A stretch of 64,000 nucleotides of DNA from Bacillus halotolerans. Lineage in GTDB: Bacteria; Bacillota; Bacilli; Bacillales; Bacillaceae. The stretch lies in contig NZ_LPVF01000008.1 of assembly GCF_001517105.1 (NCBI RefSeq), forward strand, positions 62,001 to 126,000, read 5' to 3'. Below the pieces are notes generated by a model, which saw only the letters and a program-made list of their open reading frames with translations, had not been told where the DNA came from and did no database searches. A program made the translations under genes and the position numbers. This document shows, in pieces, positions 48,728 through 59,391 of the stretch (its first letter is position 1; the number at the start of each line of letters is the position of its first letter).

Positions 48728-50347
48728 CTATTTTTTCGAACCTGCAAGAAGTTTTTCGGCGATCGCTTCGCGAAGCGCCTTTTTGCTTACCTTTCCTACC
48801 CCTGTCTGCGGGAAGGACTCAACAAATTCGATCCGGTCTGGAATTTTATATGCTGCAAGCCCGCGTTCTCTTAGAAAAGCTTTGAGCTCTGCGGCTTTCG
48901 GCGCTTGATCCCGGGGAATAATGAAAACACATGATCTTTCACCAAGAAATTGGTCAGGCATTGAGACCATTGCCGCATCATGCACAGCCGGATGCGCCAG
49001 AAGATGATTTTCAACCTCTTCAGCCGCCACTTTTTCTCCGCCGCGGTTGATTTGATCCTTTGCCCGTCCTTCCACGACAACATAACCGTCGGGTGTCAGT
49101 CTCACTAGATCGCCAGTGCGGTAAAAACCGTCCCCGGTAAACGAAGCTGCATTATGCTCATCAGCCTTATAGTATCCCCGGATCGTATACGGTCCCCGTG
49201 TCAGCAGGTGCCCCGTTTCACCAGGTTTCACGTCACGGTCCTGATCATCCCACACACGTATTTCATCATAAGAAGACATCGGCTTACCTTGGGTATTAAC
49301 AATTACTTCCTCTGGGTCATCAAGCCTTGTATAATTAACGAGCCCTTCTGCCATTCCGAAGACCTGCTGCAAGGTGCAGCCGAATACAGATTTCACTTTG
49401 CGCGCGGCTTCAGCGCTGAATTTCGCGCCGCCTACCTGCAGCACTTGAAGGCTTGATAAATCGGCATCTCGTGAGGCAGCAGCGTCCATCCATACCATTG
49501 CAAGCGGCGGGACAAGAGCTGTTATTGTCACCTGTTCCCGTTCAATCAAAGGGAACGAGTCATCCGGACTCGGAGAAGGAGATAAAACCACTTTTCCTCC
49601 AGCGTATAATACGCCTAGCACCCCGGGTGAGCTCAGCGGGTAATTGTGAGCCATCGGCAATGCGGCCAAGTAAACAGTGCTGTGATCAAGCCAGCAAACC
49701 TCCGCACTCATCCGCAGGCTGTATATATAGTCATCGTGAGTTCGCGGTATCAGTTTCGATAAGCCGGTGCTTCCGCCAGAAAGCTGGAGAAACGCCACAT
49801 CCGAAGATTTTACTTCAGGCAGCTCGCCAGGTTCTGTATGCAATGCCTCAAGCGGCTGGAATTCCTCCGCCTCACCTGCGACAATGATGTGTTTCAAGGA
49901 TGGCAGCTTGCTGTGAACCTGTCTGGCAAGTGTGCGGTAGTCAAATCCCGAATGAGAATCGGGGATGATATAAGCCTCCGCTTCAGCAAACTCGCAAAAA
50001 TATGTAATCTCACTGCTTCGATGAGAGGGCAGTGCAAAGACCGGGAGCGCTCCCAGCCGAAAAAGCGCAAAGATGACTTCGAAAAACTCCGCGATATTCG
50101 GCAGCTGCACCACTACACGATCCATTTGTTTAATACCGAGCTTCTGCAATCCGGCTGCCAGACGGTCAGCCCTTGTGTCAAGCTCTTGATAGCTCCAATG
50201 GGTGTCCCCGCATGTAATCGCGATACGATCGCCATGTTTGGCAGCCCTGTCTCTTAACATGTCTCCAAAAGTCTCACCGGCCCAGCAGCCGTTCTCCCGG
50301 TACTTTTCCGCAAACTCCTTGGGCCAAGGCGTAAATCCATTCAGCAT
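48728..50347 (-). CDS. dhbE: 2,3-dihydroxybenzoate-AMP ligase DhbE
   Basis: 539 aa stand-alone adenylation enzyme. It activates 2,3-dihydroxybenzoate with ATP and loads it on DhbB. P-loop [10 protein letters not shown] (about residue 190), and late motifs [20 protein letters not shown] and the catalytic Lys in [12 protein letters not shown]. The ATG at 50347 follows CAGGAGGG; the frame is open for 70 codons further upstream into dhbC, with no start signal there. Confidence 0.95.
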   Translation of the reverse strand: MLNGFTPWPKEFAEKYRENGCWAGETFGDMLRDRAAKHGDRIAITCGDTHWSYQELDTRADRLAAGLQKLGIKQMDRVVVQLPNIAEFFEVIFALFRLGALPVFALPSHRSSEITYFCEFAEAEAYIIPDSHSGFDYRTLARQVHSKLPSLKHIIVAGEAEEFQPLEALHTEPGELPEVKSSDVAFLQLSGGSTGLSKLIPRTHDDYIYSLRMSAEVCWLDHSTVYLAALPMAHNYPLSSPGVLGVLYAGGKVVLSPSPSPDDSFPLIEREQVTITALVPPLAMVWMDAAASRDADLSSLQVLQVGGAKFSAEAARKVKSVFGCTLQQVFGMAEGLVNYTRLDDPEEVIVNTQGKPMSSYDEIRVWDDQDRDVKPGETGHLLTRGPYTIRGYYKADEHNAASFTGDGFYRTGDLVRLTPDGYVVVEGRAKDQINRGGEKVAAEEVENHLLAHPAVHDAAMVSMPDQFLGERSCVFIIPRDQAPKAAELKAFLRERGLAAYKIPDRIEFVESFPQTGVGKVSKKALREAIAEKLLAGSKK

Positions 50348-50375
50348 GCTGTTTCCCTCCTGCATTGATTTCTGA

Positions 50376-51572
50376 TCATATGTGATTGACACCCATTGCG
50401 CGAAGCATTGTCCGAAACTTTGCGGATGTCTCCTGGAGCTCGTCCTCTGCTTTTGATCCAGATACAACACCGGCACCTGCAAAAAGACGAAGTGAACGTT
50501 CTTCAGCCTCTGCACAGCGAATCGTAACGATCCATTCGCCATCGCCTGCATCATCACACCAGCCTACCATGCCGGTGAAGAAACCGCGGTCAAAAGGTTC
50601 AATTTCCCGGATGGCTTCTCTTGCAAGGTCAGTCGGTGTTCCGCAGACTGCCGGCGTAGGATGAAGCGCGGCGGCTAGTTCCAGCGCGGTTACAGTCGGA
50701 TCGGAAAGCTCTCCTTTAATGACACTGGACAAATGCCACATCGTCTCAGTTTGGATCAGCGAAGGCTTTTCCGGAACGTCCAGCGTCCGGCAAAAAGGCC
50801 GCAGCCCGGCGGCAACCGCATCAGCCACAACAGCATGCTCATGAAGATCCTTTGCGGAGGAAAGCAATTCATCGGCCCGGCGCTGGTCCTCAACAGGATC
50901 ATCACTGCGAGGTCTAGAGCCCGCTAACGGATTGGATACCACCTGAGTCCCCATTCTCGAAACGAGAAGCTCCGGACTTGCTCCGAGTAATGTCCGATGG
51001 GAAGATGAATCATCTTGGCCGGATACATCGGCTGCAAAAGTATAACCGTGTGTATTATGCCGCGCCAGATGGTGAAGCAGTTCACCCGTTTGTATCGCTT
51101 CAGTTGATGTCAGATGCAGCGATCTGGACAGGACAATTTTGCTGAGTGTGCCATCAGCAATGCTTGCCAATCCTTGTTCTACACCTTTTTTATAGTCCTC
51201 CGGTGCAGGAACAGGCTGTATTTGATATGTATGTTCCCGCTGCTGTTCGATGTTGGCATGATTAAATTGAAGCGGTCCCGACCACCGTACCTCCTCCGGA
51301 ACGACGAGCCGGGGCGATTTCAAATGATCAAATGGAACAGCTCCCACAACAACCGGACGGCTTTGCCCCGATTGCTTCGCTTTGTTAAGCGCCTCAGCAA
51401 TGCGGCCGGGTAAGGTTTCTAATTGGTTTTGGCCGTCTGCATCCGGCACGGTTTCACTTATTCCTTTTCCAAGCAGCACACGGTGAGGGGAAGCCAGGAA
51501 AAAAGCGCCCGGCTGATAATCATGAAGCAAATGCTCCGCCTTTGTTTCAGATATAACGTTTTGTTCCAACAT
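50376..51572 (-). CDS. dhbC: Isochorismate synthase DhbC
   Basis: 398 aa chorismate-utilising enzyme giving isochorismate, first step of DHB synthesis. Signature parts: [10 protein letters not shown] (about 142-151), [26 protein letters not shown], and [12 protein letters not shown] with [17 protein letters not shown] near the end. The ATG at 51572 is favoured over that at 51578, because AAGGAGG is 9 nt and 3 nt away respectively. Confidence 0.95.
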   Translation of the reverse strand: MLEQNVISETKAEHLLHDYQPGAFFLASPHRVLLGKGISETVPDADGQNQLETLPGRIAEALNKAKQSGQSRPVVVGAVPFDHLKSPRLVVPEEVRWSGPLQFNHANIEQQREHTYQIQPVPAPEDYKKGVEQGLASIADGTLSKIVLSRSLHLTSTEAIQTGELLHHLARHNTHGYTFAADVSGQDDSSSHRTLLGASPELLVSRMGTQVVSNPLAGSRPRSDDPVEDQRRADELLSSAKDLHEHAVVADAVAAGLRPFCRTLDVPEKPSLIQTETMWHLSSVIKGELSDPTVTALELAAALHPTPAVCGTPTDLAREAIREIEPFDRGFFTGMVGWCDDAGDGEWIVTIRCAEAEERSLRLFAGAGVVSGSKAEDELQETSAKFRTMLRAMGVNHI

Positions 51573-51597
51573 CTTCATAAACCTCCTTTAAGTTAAG

Positions 51598-52383
51598 TTA
51601 TACGCCTAAGGTCGCGCCGCCATCTACACATAAATTGTGCATGGTAATATGGCCTGCCTGCTCAGAAACCAAAAAGAGCACGGCATCCGCAATATCCGAA
51701 GGCTGGGCCAGTTTTTTGAGCGGAATTCCCGTTTTAAATGTATCAAGCGATCCTTTGATAACTTGCTCTGCTCCATTTTCATCAGCCCATAAGGACCACT
51801 GCATGTCTGTTTCCGTTGACCCGGGAGAAACAATATTGCAGCGAATGTTGTATTCTGCAAGCTCAAGGCCAAGGCACTTTGTAAACATCACGGCCGCTGC
51901 CTTTGATGAGGCGTATGCCGCCATAGACGTCCTTGGCACACCGGCTGCATTTGATCCTACTGTTACAATCGAACCGGATCTGCGGTTCATCATATATTTG
52001 CTGACTGAGCGCGACGCGTTAAAAACACCAGTCGAATTCACAGAGAAAGTGGCCTCCCATTCCTCATCACTGAGAGAATGAATCAGCCCTGGCCGAAGCA
52101 CACCCGCTACGTTCACCAATATGTCAATTGGGCCCATGTCACGTTCGATTTGAGCCGTGATATCGTCAATCGCCGCACTGTCTCTCACATCCGCCGGAAA
52201 GGCTTCGGCATGACACCCCTCAGCTTTGAGGCTGTTCACGACTTTTTCAAGCTTTTCTGGATTGTAATCAATCGCAGCAATGTGCGCCCCCTGACCGGCA
52301 AGCGTCCGCGCAACAGCTTCACCTATTCCTTGGGCGGCCCCTGTAATTAATGCGATCTTGCCTTCTATACCTCTTACATTCAT
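51598..52383 (-). CDS. dhbA: 2,3-dihydro-2,3-dihydroxybenzoate dehydrogenase DhbA
   Basis: 261 aa NAD-dependent SDR forming 2,3-dihydroxybenzoate. TGAAQGIG (residues 14-21), NVAG, the catalytic Ser in TVGSNAAG and Tyr-x-x-x-Lys in AAYASSKAA. First gene of the dhb operon: the Fur box upstream means iron-repressed expression. GAAAGGAAATGATGA precedes the ATG. Stop is 25 nt before dhbC. Confidence 0.95.
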   Translation of the reverse strand: MNVRGIEGKIALITGAAQGIGEAVARTLAGQGAHIAAIDYNPEKLEKVVNSLKAEGCHAEAFPADVRDSAAIDDITAQIERDMGPIDILVNVAGVLRPGLIHSLSDEEWEATFSVNSTGVFNASRSVSKYMMNRRSGSIVTVGSNAAGVPRTSMAAYASSKAAAVMFTKCLGLELAEYNIRCNIVSPGSTETDMQWSLWADENGAEQVIKGSLDTFKTGIPLKKLAQPSDIADAVLFLVSEQAGHITMHNLCVDGGATLGV

Positions 52384-52467
52384 TTCATCATTTCCTTTCT
52401 TCGCTTGTAACGCCAAAAATGACATTTTGCGAAAAAGACTGCTTCACCTTACCATTAATCGTAACCT

Positions 52468-52492
52468 ATTGATAATGATTATCATTATCAAT
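52468..52492. promoter_or_regulatory. Fur box of the dhb operon
   Basis: GATAATGATTATCATTATC, an exact palindrome matching the 19-bp Fur consensus apart from the central base; with flanks it is a 25-bp perfect palindrome. It lies 85-110 bp before dhbA. Confidence 0.93.
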
Positions 52493-52555
52493 TATAAAAA
52501 TAATCATATCCTTATGTCATTCGACAGTCAAATATAATTTTTGTGACAAATATGG

Positions 52556-52577
52556 GAGCTGAGACAATTCTCAGCTC
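52556..52577 (-). terminator. Hairpin at the end of besA
   Basis: GAGCTGAGA / TCTCAGCTC, perfect 9 bp with CAAT loop, covering the besA stop. The tract after it on the minus strand is only moderately T-rich. Confidence 0.55.
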
Positions 52578-53446
52578 ATTGAAATGTTCGGGCCGTCAGG
52601 GTGAAGCGCGAAACGCAATGCCCTGCTGACCAAAACAGGAAGAACCGAAATATGTCCTTCTCCTGAAAACTCACAAAATTCTGTCCGTACACCTTGTTCA
52701 GCCAAAGCAGACAGCCGCTCGTAAAGCTCCTTCGCGTTATCGTTCATTCGGCATTTATGATGCTTTTCCAATTCTCCTGCCGCAAGCAGAAGATTGACAG
52801 GCTGACCGTTTTTCTTTAAACAGGAAGCGAAACGCTCAGTTTCCTTTTCAATAAATGGTTTATTCCAATGAATGGACGGACTGCCCGCGATATACGTTTG
52901 GAATGCATCCGGTTTCGTTAAGAGCACCTGCAAAACGAAGAGCCCGCCAAGAGAGTGGCCAAAAACCGTTTGTCTGTTTCTGTCAATCTCATAATCTTGT
53001 TCAATCTTCGGTTTGAGATCCTCTTCAATAAACCTTAAAAAGTCCCCCGCTCCGCCATGCTCCGGCCATTCTTTGCCGTCAGGCCTTACCGGCAGCTCCG
53101 AGTAAGACGTAGGCATTGTAAAATCCCGGTGGCGCGCAGAAGAAAACGGTTCTGTTGTGTCATAGCCAATACCGACAATCACAGCGGGAATCACCCCTGT
53201 TTTCTCAGGACGGCGCCCCTGCACTCGAACAGCTTCCGACATTGTACCGAAGATCGAATTGGCATCGAGCAGATAAATAACCGGATAACCAGAAGGCGGC
53301 GGCTCTGTGCTCGGTTTTGAGATAAAGATCTGATAGCCGCGGCTGCCATTGCGTGAAGACATTTTACGCACTTCCGTTCCCGGAATGGTAAATGCGTTGT
53401 AGGTCCCGCCTTTAGCCCCATCTGTTTTTTTCATGCAGTACGACAT
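52571..53446 (-). CDS. besA: Ferri-bacillibactin esterase BesA
   Basis: About 291 aa (YuiI) alpha/beta hydrolase of the IroE/Fes-like esterase D group. It opens the trilactone of ferri-bacillibactin in the cytosol to free iron. The nucleophile is in VFGHSLGGLFVL (about residue 158), the acid and His in the later GELEKHH and GEGHISVLP. The ATG at 53446 follows AAGGAGAGG with short spacing; an ATG four codons on is an alternative. A Fur box upstream makes it iron-repressed together with dhb. Confidence 0.9.
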   Translation of the reverse strand: MSYCMKKTDGAKGGTYNAFTIPGTEVRKMSSRNGSRGYQIFISKPSTEPPPSGYPVIYLLDANSIFGTMSEAVRVQGRRPEKTGVIPAVIVGIGYDTTEPFSSARHRDFTMPTSYSELPVRPDGKEWPEHGGAGDFLRFIEEDLKPKIEQDYEIDRNRQTVFGHSLGGLFVLQVLLTKPDAFQTYIAGSPSIHWNKPFIEKETERFASCLKKNGQPVNLLLAAGELEKHHKCRMNDNAKELYERLSALAEQGVRTEFCEFSGEGHISVLPVLVSRALRFALHPDGPNISMS

Positions 53447-53474
53447 TCCTCTCCTTAAAACTGGCTGCATTTAT

Positions 53475-53493
53475 GATAATGATTTTCACTATC
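53475..53493. promoter_or_regulatory. Fur box of besA
   Basis: GATAATGATTTTCACTATC agrees with the 19-bp Fur consensus except at two arm positions and the centre. It lies about 30 bp before the besA start. Confidence 0.85.
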
Positions 53494-53646
53494 AACTAGA
53501 CAACTCAAATAATAGGTTTTCTGGCAAACAAAGTCAACTTTTTCCTTAATAAAAAAGGCACCTTATTTAAATAAGGTACCTGATGACTAGCAATATGGAA
53601 ATAAAATCCTGAAAAAGATGCTGATTATCCTACGTTTACTAGAACC

Positions 53647-54243
53647 TTAATCCCATGTAAATCTCTGATTTTGCCAAGGGTCGCCTCTCATATGATAGCC
53701 GTTCTGCTCCCAAAAACCGGGATGATTTTCTTTCGTAAATTGGATGCCGCGCAGCCACTTAGCGCTTTTCCAAAAATACAAATGAGGAAACACCCCTCGC
53801 AGCGGGAATCCGTGTTCAGGCGTTAAAGGTTCGCCGTTATGCGCATAAGCGAGCAGTGATGTTTCAGCCAAAAAGTCATCGAGCGGCAGATTTGTCGTCC
53901 AGCCCTCTTCCGCGTGTAAAATGACATAGCCCGCCTCTTCTTTTACACCGGCTTTCTTCGCAATATCCCGTGTCCTTACCCCCTGCCAAACGTTATCCAG
54001 CCGCGACCAGCCTGTCACGCAATGAATGTCATTTTCCGATTCGCACTGAGGAAAGGCTTTTATATCTTCAAAGCTTAAAAGCATCGGGTGATCAACCAAT
54101 CCGTATACTTGCAGATTCCACTTCGTCATATCCTCATAATACGGAACGTTTCCCGTATGAAGCACAGGAAAAGAAGTCGTCACATTTTGATTGGGCGGCA
54201 CTCTTCCTGACTGATCTGCCTGTTTTATTTTTCCGAAATACAT
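53647..54243 (-). CDS. yuiH: Molybdopterin-binding oxidoreductase-like protein YuiH
   Basis: 198 aa, sulfite-oxidase/YedY-type molybdopterin domain. The likely Mo-ligand Cys is in NDIHCVTGWSRLDNVW (about residue 78), and the late LRGVFPHLYFWKSAKWLRGI is typical. No twin-arginine signal peptide, so it is probably cytosolic. Substrate unknown. AAAGGAGGG is 7 nt before the ATG. It is divergent from bioYB, and a BirA-like operator lies between them. Confidence 0.82.
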   Translation of the reverse strand: MYFGKIKQADQSGRVPPNQNVTTSFPVLHTGNVPYYEDMTKWNLQVYGLVDHPMLLSFEDIKAFPQCESENDIHCVTGWSRLDNVWQGVRTRDIAKKAGVKEEAGYVILHAEEGWTTNLPLDDFLAETSLLAYAHNGEPLTPEHGFPLRGVFPHLYFWKSAKWLRGIQFTKENHPGFWEQNGYHMRGDPWQNQRFTWD

Positions 54244-54256
54244 GCAAACCCTCCTT

Positions 54257-54287
54257 TTGTTAACCTGAATTATATTTATGTTGACAA
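54257..54287. promoter_or_regulatory. BirA-operator-like inverted repeat
   Basis: TTGTTAACC (54257-54265), 13 bp, TGTTGACAA (54279-54287): 7 of 9 arm pairs. It resembles the Bacillus BirA site TTGTTAACC-N-GGTTAACAA and overlaps the bioYB -35 box. Confidence 0.7.
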
Positions 54288-54309
54288 TCATTCAGATCTT
54301 TATTACTCT
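54281..54309 (+). promoter_or_regulatory. Sigma-A promoter of bioYB
   Basis: TTGACA (54281-54286), 17-bp spacer, TACTCT (54304-54309), about 35 bp before the start codon. Overlap with the BirA-like site fits repression by biotin-loaded BirA. Confidence 0.7.
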
Positions 54310-54343
54310 ATCATTGTGTATGTAAACCTAAGGGGGAACAACG

Positions 54344-54946
54344 ATGAAACAACATAAACTTCGTGCGGGTGATATGGCGCTGATCGGCATGTTCGCCGCA
54401 CTTATGGCTGTCGGCGCCAACATTACATCAGTCGCGCCCTTTTTGCAAGTTGCCGGCATTCCGCTGTCGATGCAGCCGTTTTTCTGCCTCTTGGCGGCTC
54501 TTCTTCTCGGCAGCAAACGCGCTGCTATCGCGATGCTTGTATATGCGCTTGTCGGATTGGCCGGGGCACCAGTGTTCGCTCAGTTTTCCGCGGGCTTCGC
54601 ACCATTTGCAGGTAAAAGCGGCGGCTTCATTATCTCATACATTCCTGCAGCATTCGCAGCTGGATGGTTATTAGAACGCAAAATCCACCCAAGTAAAATC
54701 CGTTTTCTGATTGCTTCTCTTATCGGAACGGCCATTATGTATATCATTGGCACCACCTATATGTATCTTGCGCTGAAGCTGTGGATTCATACATCGGCGA
54801 GCTACGGCACGGTTTGGGGCTTTATGACTTGGTTTATGGTAAAAGACACGGCGCTGGCTGTGCTGCTGACGTTTATCGCACCTGCGATCTACCGCTCTAT
54901 TCATAAAGCAACCGGCTTTAACAGACATCAAATATCTTCCACTTAA
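54344..54946 (+). CDS. bioYB: Biotin ECF transporter S component BioYB
   Basis: 200 aa (YuiG), BioY family, six transmembrane helices. Substrate-binding membrane subunit that takes up biotin, alone or with the shared ECF energising module encoded elsewhere. Family pieces: ALMAVGANI (residues about 20-28), LSMQPFFCLLAALLLGSKR (about 43-61) and FGTTYMYL-like GTTYMYLAL. AAGGGGGA is 7 nt before the ATG. Confidence 0.93.
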   Translation: MKQHKLRAGDMALIGMFAALMAVGANITSVAPFLQVAGIPLSMQPFFCLLAALLLGSKRAAIAMLVYALVGLAGAPVFAQFSAGFAPFAGKSGGFIISYIPAAFAAGWLLERKIHPSKIRFLIASLIGTAIMYIIGTTYMYLALKLWIHTSASYGTVWGFMTWFMVKDTALAVLLTFIAPAIYRSIHKATGFNRHQISST

Positions 54947-54971
54947 AAACCGTTCCGATGGACGGTTTTTT
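54946..54971 (+). terminator. Terminator of bioYB
   Basis: AAAACCGT / ACGGTTTT stem (54946-54953, 54962-54969) with T6, straight after the stop codon. Confidence 0.8.
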
Positions 54972-54983
54972 GAAATGATAAAC

Positions 54984-55018
54984 GAAAAAGGGCTCTCCCG
55001 TTAAGGAGAGCCTTTTTT
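54984..55018. terminator. Terminator of yuiF (bidirectional)
   Basis: GGCTCTCC / GGAGAGCC stem (54991-54998, 55005-55012) with A-run on the left and T6 on the right, directly after the yuiF stop on the minus strand. Confidence 0.85.
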
Positions 55019-56347
55019 CTATAAGACAAGCGCCGCAATCCAGCCAAAAATAACAAGCGGAATGTTATAAAAGATAAATGTCGGCACACAAGTGTCCCAA
55101 ATGTGGTGATGCTGTCCGTCCGCACTCAGACCCGAAGTCGGCCCAAGTGTACTGTCGCTGGCAGGTGAACCGGCGTCGCCAAGCGCGGCAGCCGCTCCGA
55201 TAATCGCAATCGTTGCCATCGGGCTGAATCCGAGCTGCATACAAAGAGGCACAAAGATCGTTGTGATCACCGGAATCGTTGCAAAAGATGAGCCGATCCC
55301 CATTGTAATCAGCAAGCCGACAATCAGCATCAGCAATGCACCCAGTGACTGACTGTGCCCGATAATACCAGCTGATGTTTTGACCAAAGACTCGACATCT
55401 CCGGTTTTTGTCAATACATTTGAGAATCCGGCTGCAACAAGCATAACAAATCCGATAAAGGCCATTAAAACCATACCGTCAGTAATCAATGAATCCGCTT
55501 CGTCACGTTTCATTACACCGCTGACAAACAGGATAATCAGGCCGGCCAGCGCCCCCATAATCATCCCTTCTACTCCCAATGTCTGCGATAAATAAAGCTG
55601 GACGCCGAGTGACACTAAAATGGCGAGAACCGCGATTCCCAGGCTTTTTTTCGTATATGGAGATGCTTTTACACCTGAGATTTCTTTTGTTTCATACACT
55701 TTTGGTTTGCGATAAACGATTACTGATAAAATCAAACCGACAACCATGCCTGCAACCGGTATAATCAGCGCGTACGGGATATCGCCAAGCGGAACGTTTA
55801 AACCCGCATCGGCCATGTTGTCCTTCAGCATGCCTTGGAAAATCTGGCCGAAGCCAACGGGCAGCAAAATATAAGGAGCCGTTAAGCCGAACGTAATCAC
55901 ACATGCAATCAGCCTGCGGTCCATTTCAAGCTCATTAAAGATTTTCAAAAGCGGCGGTATCAGCACAGGAATAAATGCGATGTGAACCGGTACCACGTTT
56001 TGTGAAAAACAAGCTACGATTAAAATAATCAGTACGATAAGCACTTTAGACAGTGCCTTTTTTCGAGTATCTTCTTTGTTTCCAATTAATTTCACAGAAG
56101 CTTCCACCATAGCATCCGGAAGACCTGTTTTCGTTAAAGCCGCAGCAAACGCACCAAGCATAGCGTAGCTGACTGCAACGGTGGCATTTCCGCCGAGCCC
56201 TTCTGTAAAGGCTTTAACCGTTTCACCCAGGCCGAGTCCTCCTGTTAAGCCGCCGGCCAAAGCACCTATGATTAAAGCAATAACTATATTGACACGCAGA
56301 AGGCTTAAGACAAGCATAAGCAGCACTGCGATTACGACTGCATTCAT
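55019..56347 (-). CDS. yuiF: NhaC-like Na+/H+ antiporter or amino-acid transporter YuiF
   Basis: 442 aa membrane protein with about eleven to twelve helices. It has the ion-transporter/NhaC-like features SQNVVPVHIAFIPVLIPPLL (about residues 114-133) and GDAGSPASDSTLGPTSGLSADG near the C-terminus (key run GDAGSPASDSTLGPT). Substrate not known; related proteins are Na+/H+ antiporters or histidine/amino-acid carriers. The ATG at 56347 follows TTGGAGGGG. Two palindromes cover its promoter region. Confidence 0.82.
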   Translation of the reverse strand: MNAVVIAVLLMLVLSLLRVNIVIALIIGALAGGLTGGLGLGETVKAFTEGLGGNATVAVSYAMLGAFAAALTKTGLPDAMVEASVKLIGNKEDTRKKALSKVLIVLIILIVACFSQNVVPVHIAFIPVLIPPLLKIFNELEMDRRLIACVITFGLTAPYILLPVGFGQIFQGMLKDNMADAGLNVPLGDIPYALIIPVAGMVVGLILSVIVYRKPKVYETKEISGVKASPYTKKSLGIAVLAILVSLGVQLYLSQTLGVEGMIMGALAGLIILFVSGVMKRDEADSLITDGMVLMAFIGFVMLVAAGFSNVLTKTGDVESLVKTSAGIIGHSQSLGALLMLIVGLLITMGIGSSFATIPVITTIFVPLCMQLGFSPMATIAIIGAAAALGDAGSPASDSTLGPTSGLSADGQHHHIWDTCVPTFIFYNIPLVIFGWIAALVL

Positions 56348-56404
56348 GATACCCCTCCAAAAATCCTTTAGTTTGCTAATGTAGTAGATAAATAAAGTAC
56401 GAAC

Positions 56405-56442
56405 GTATCGTATCATATTCATGATACTTTAGTCAACTAAAG
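56405..56442 (-). promoter_or_regulatory. yuiF promoter with two inverted repeats
   Basis: Minus strand: -35 TTGACT (56436-56431), 18 bp, -10 TACGAT. CTTTAGT-CA-ACTAAAG (56427-56442) overlaps the -35 box and GTATCAT-ATTC-ATGATAC (56410-56427) fills the spacer. Both have perfect 7-bp arms and share one base. The regulator is unknown. Confidence 0.5.
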
Positions 56443-56451
56443 ATTTTGGAG

Positions 56452-56482
56452 AAAAAAACCCTGCCGCGAAATCGTAGCAGGG
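56452..56482 (-). terminator. Terminator of yuiE
   Basis: CCCTGC / GCAGGG stem (56459-56464, 56477-56482) followed on the minus strand by seven T, 9 nt after the yuiE stop. Confidence 0.8.
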
Positions 56483-56491
56483 CTATATTTA

Positions 56492-57994
56492 TTATGCTTT
56501 TACGTCTTCTTCCGCTGTGAATCTTTCTGCCAGAGTAGCCAGTGTTCTTGCCATGACGCCGGTTGCACCGGACGGACCGAAGCAGCTTGCTTTACTTGAA
56601 GTTGCTGTGCCTGCAATATCAAGATGGACCCAAGGAGTCGTTTCAGCAAACTCACCAAGAAACGTTCCTGCCATAATGGCATGGCCTTCCCGTCCCGGTG
56701 AATTGTTTAAATCCGCCATTTGGCTGTTTTTCACACGTTTTTTATCCTTTTCTGTAATGGGCAGCTGCCAGATGGCCTCACCGCACTCTTCCGCAGCTTC
56801 AGCCACCCGCTGATAAAAGCTCTCGTTATTTGTCATGGCGCCGGTTGTTTCTGTGCCCAATGCCACAACAACACCGCCGGTGAGCGTTGCCACATCAACA
56901 AGAACAGACGCACCATGCTGTTTCGCATATGTAAGGCCGTCTGCAAGCACAAGCCTTCCTTCTGCATCCGTGTTAAGGATTTCAATCGTTTTTCCGCTTA
57001 ATGACACGATGACATCGTCAGGCTTCATCGCCCCGCCTGAAATCATGTTGTCGGTTGACGGAATGACAGCCAGCACATTTTGCTCCGGACGAAGCTCGCC
57101 GATCGTTTCCATTGCGCCAAGGACCGCTGCCGCTCCTCCCATATCGGATTTCATGCCGACAATTCCTGTTTTCGTTTTAATAGAGTAACCGCCTGTGTCA
57201 AAGGTAATTCCTTTTCCGACAAGTCCGATAACGTTTTCCCATTCCTTTTTGCCCTGATACTTCAAGACAATCATTTTGGGCGGTTCGGCAGAGCCCTGGT
57301 TTACCGCAAGGATTCCGCCCATACCGAGCTCTTCCATATCCGATTTCTCCAATATTTCACACTCAAAATCATACTTCGCCGCAAGCTCGGACGCATAAGA
57401 AGCCAAGTCAGTTGCTGTCAGCATATTTCCCGGCATATTAACAAGCGTTCTCGCCGAATTTGTGCCCTGTCCGTATGCCCGGCCGACAAGAAGACCGGCC
57501 TGCACTTCTTGTGCATCTTCATCTGTGACGGCATAGATGGATTCAAGCTGTTTATCCGGCTCATTAGATTTGTGCTTATAATCCTGCACCTCATAAGAAG
57601 CAAGCAGGCAGCTCTCAGCTAATGCGTGAGCGGCATCCGCTGCGGGAACTTCTTCACAAATAAATGTGTCAAGCAGTACGGCAGCCTCTTGTTTTCTGTC
57701 TTTATGAATGGCTTGAAAAACATGGGCAAAGCTTTCCTTGGCCTCTTCAAATGAATAATTCGCCTCTCTTCCCAAACCGACGAAATAAATACGTTTCATA
57801 CCAGCGGAGGACGGAGGGAATACTTTTGATACTTGATTCCGTTTGGCAGAGACATCACCGTCTTTCAGAAGCTGAGTCAGATGGCCTTCCAGTTTTTCAT
57901 CAATTTCCTTTGCTTTGCCTGTCAGCTGGCTTTTTTGAAAAAGTCCGACCACCAGAGTTTCAGTATGCTCTAATTGTTGAACCGCATAAAACAT
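56492..57994 (-). CDS. yuiE: Leucyl aminopeptidase (M17) YuiE
   Basis: 500 aa two-metal aminopeptidase of family M17 (PepA). N-terminal macro-like domain (1-170), catalytic C-terminal domain with [17 protein letters not shown] (metal Lys and Asp, about residue 258), [14 protein letters not shown], and the signature [14 protein letters not shown] (about 345). Releases N-terminal residues from peptides in the cytosol. The ATG follows TAGGAG by 10 nt; a longer in-frame start at 58036 has no site. Confidence 0.92.
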   Translation of the reverse strand: MFYAVQQLEHTETLVVGLFQKSQLTGKAKEIDEKLEGHLTQLLKDGDVSAKRNQVSKVFPPSSAGMKRIYFVGLGREANYSFEEAKESFAHVFQAIHKDRKQEAAVLLDTFICEEVPAADAAHALAESCLLASYEVQDYKHKSNEPDKQLESIYAVTDEDAQEVQAGLLVGRAYGQGTNSARTLVNMPGNMLTATDLASYASELAAKYDFECEILEKSDMEELGMGGILAVNQGSAEPPKMIVLKYQGKKEWENVIGLVGKGITFDTGGYSIKTKTGIVGMKSDMGGAAAVLGAMETIGELRPEQNVLAVIPSTDNMISGGAMKPDDVIVSLSGKTIEILNTDAEGRLVLADGLTYAKQHGASVLVDVATLTGGVVVALGTETTGAMTNNESFYQRVAEAAEECGEAIWQLPITEKDKKRVKNSQMADLNNSPGREGHAIMAGTFLGEFAETTPWVHLDIAGTATSSKASCFGPSGATGVMARTLATLAERFTAEEDVKA

Positions 57995-58036
57995 AAGGCT
58001 TACACTCCTAACGTAATGGGTATTTGTAATGAACAA

Positions 58037-58045
58037 TGGTATAAT
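58037..58045 (+). promoter_or_regulatory. Extended -10 promoter of yuiD
   Basis: TGGTATAAT, an ideal extended -10 with a poor -35. It would give a leader of about 100 nt before yuiD. Confidence 0.5.
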
Positions 58046-58149
58046 AGGAAAAACATTCTTTCCTTACATTTATTTTATCAAACAACAGACAAAGACCTGC
58101 TTTTTTCTTTTGTAACACGAAAGATTTTCATATAGAAAGGATGTCGCCT

Positions 58150-58624
58150 ATGGAACTTTTTATGAATTTTCCTTTATTATCAAGCCTTGCTGCCATCATC
58201 TTTGCACAAGTCATTAAAGTGCCGATACAATTTATCGTATCCAGAAAACTGGACTGGTCGCTGGTGACAAGCACAGGCGGCATGCCGAGTTCCCACTCCG
58301 CAGCTGTTACGGCGCTCTCTACCGGCGTAGCTTTAGAGCATGGATTAGGTTCCTCTCTCTTTGCGGTTTCAGCCATTTTCGCCGTCATTACCATGTTTGA
58401 CGCAACCGGCGTCAGACGTCATGCCGGCGAGCAGGCAACAGTCATTAATAAACTTGTGATTGATTTTAACCGTTTTGTGAATGAAGCAAAAGATTTCCCG
58501 AAAGCCGAAGAGAAAGAAAAACAAAAAAAGCTGAAAGAGCTTCTCGGCCATCAGCCAATCGAGGTCTTTTTTGGCGGATTGACAGGAATTTTATTAACAC
58601 TGGCACTGGCATACTTTTTTCTGT

Positions 58625-58626
<2 letters not shown>
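58150..58626 (+). CDS. yuiD: DUF212 divergent PAP2-family protein YuiD
   Basis: 158 aa membrane protein with three to four helices. Motifs like acid phosphatase/vanadium haloperoxidase: STGGMPSSHSAAVTAL (about residues 41-56) and FDATGVRRHAGEQA (about 84-97), which hold the phosphate-binding Ser-His and Arg-His. The substrate, perhaps a lipid phosphate, is unknown. The ATG at 58150 is preferred because AAAGG touches the earlier ATG at 58141. Confidence 0.83.
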
Positions 58627-59319
<693 letters not shown>

Positions 59320-59391
59320 TCACCTCTCCTCCGAATCATTGTTCCCATATAGCGGGAGCAATATTCAAAACGGTGAATGCGCTGAAGGCAC

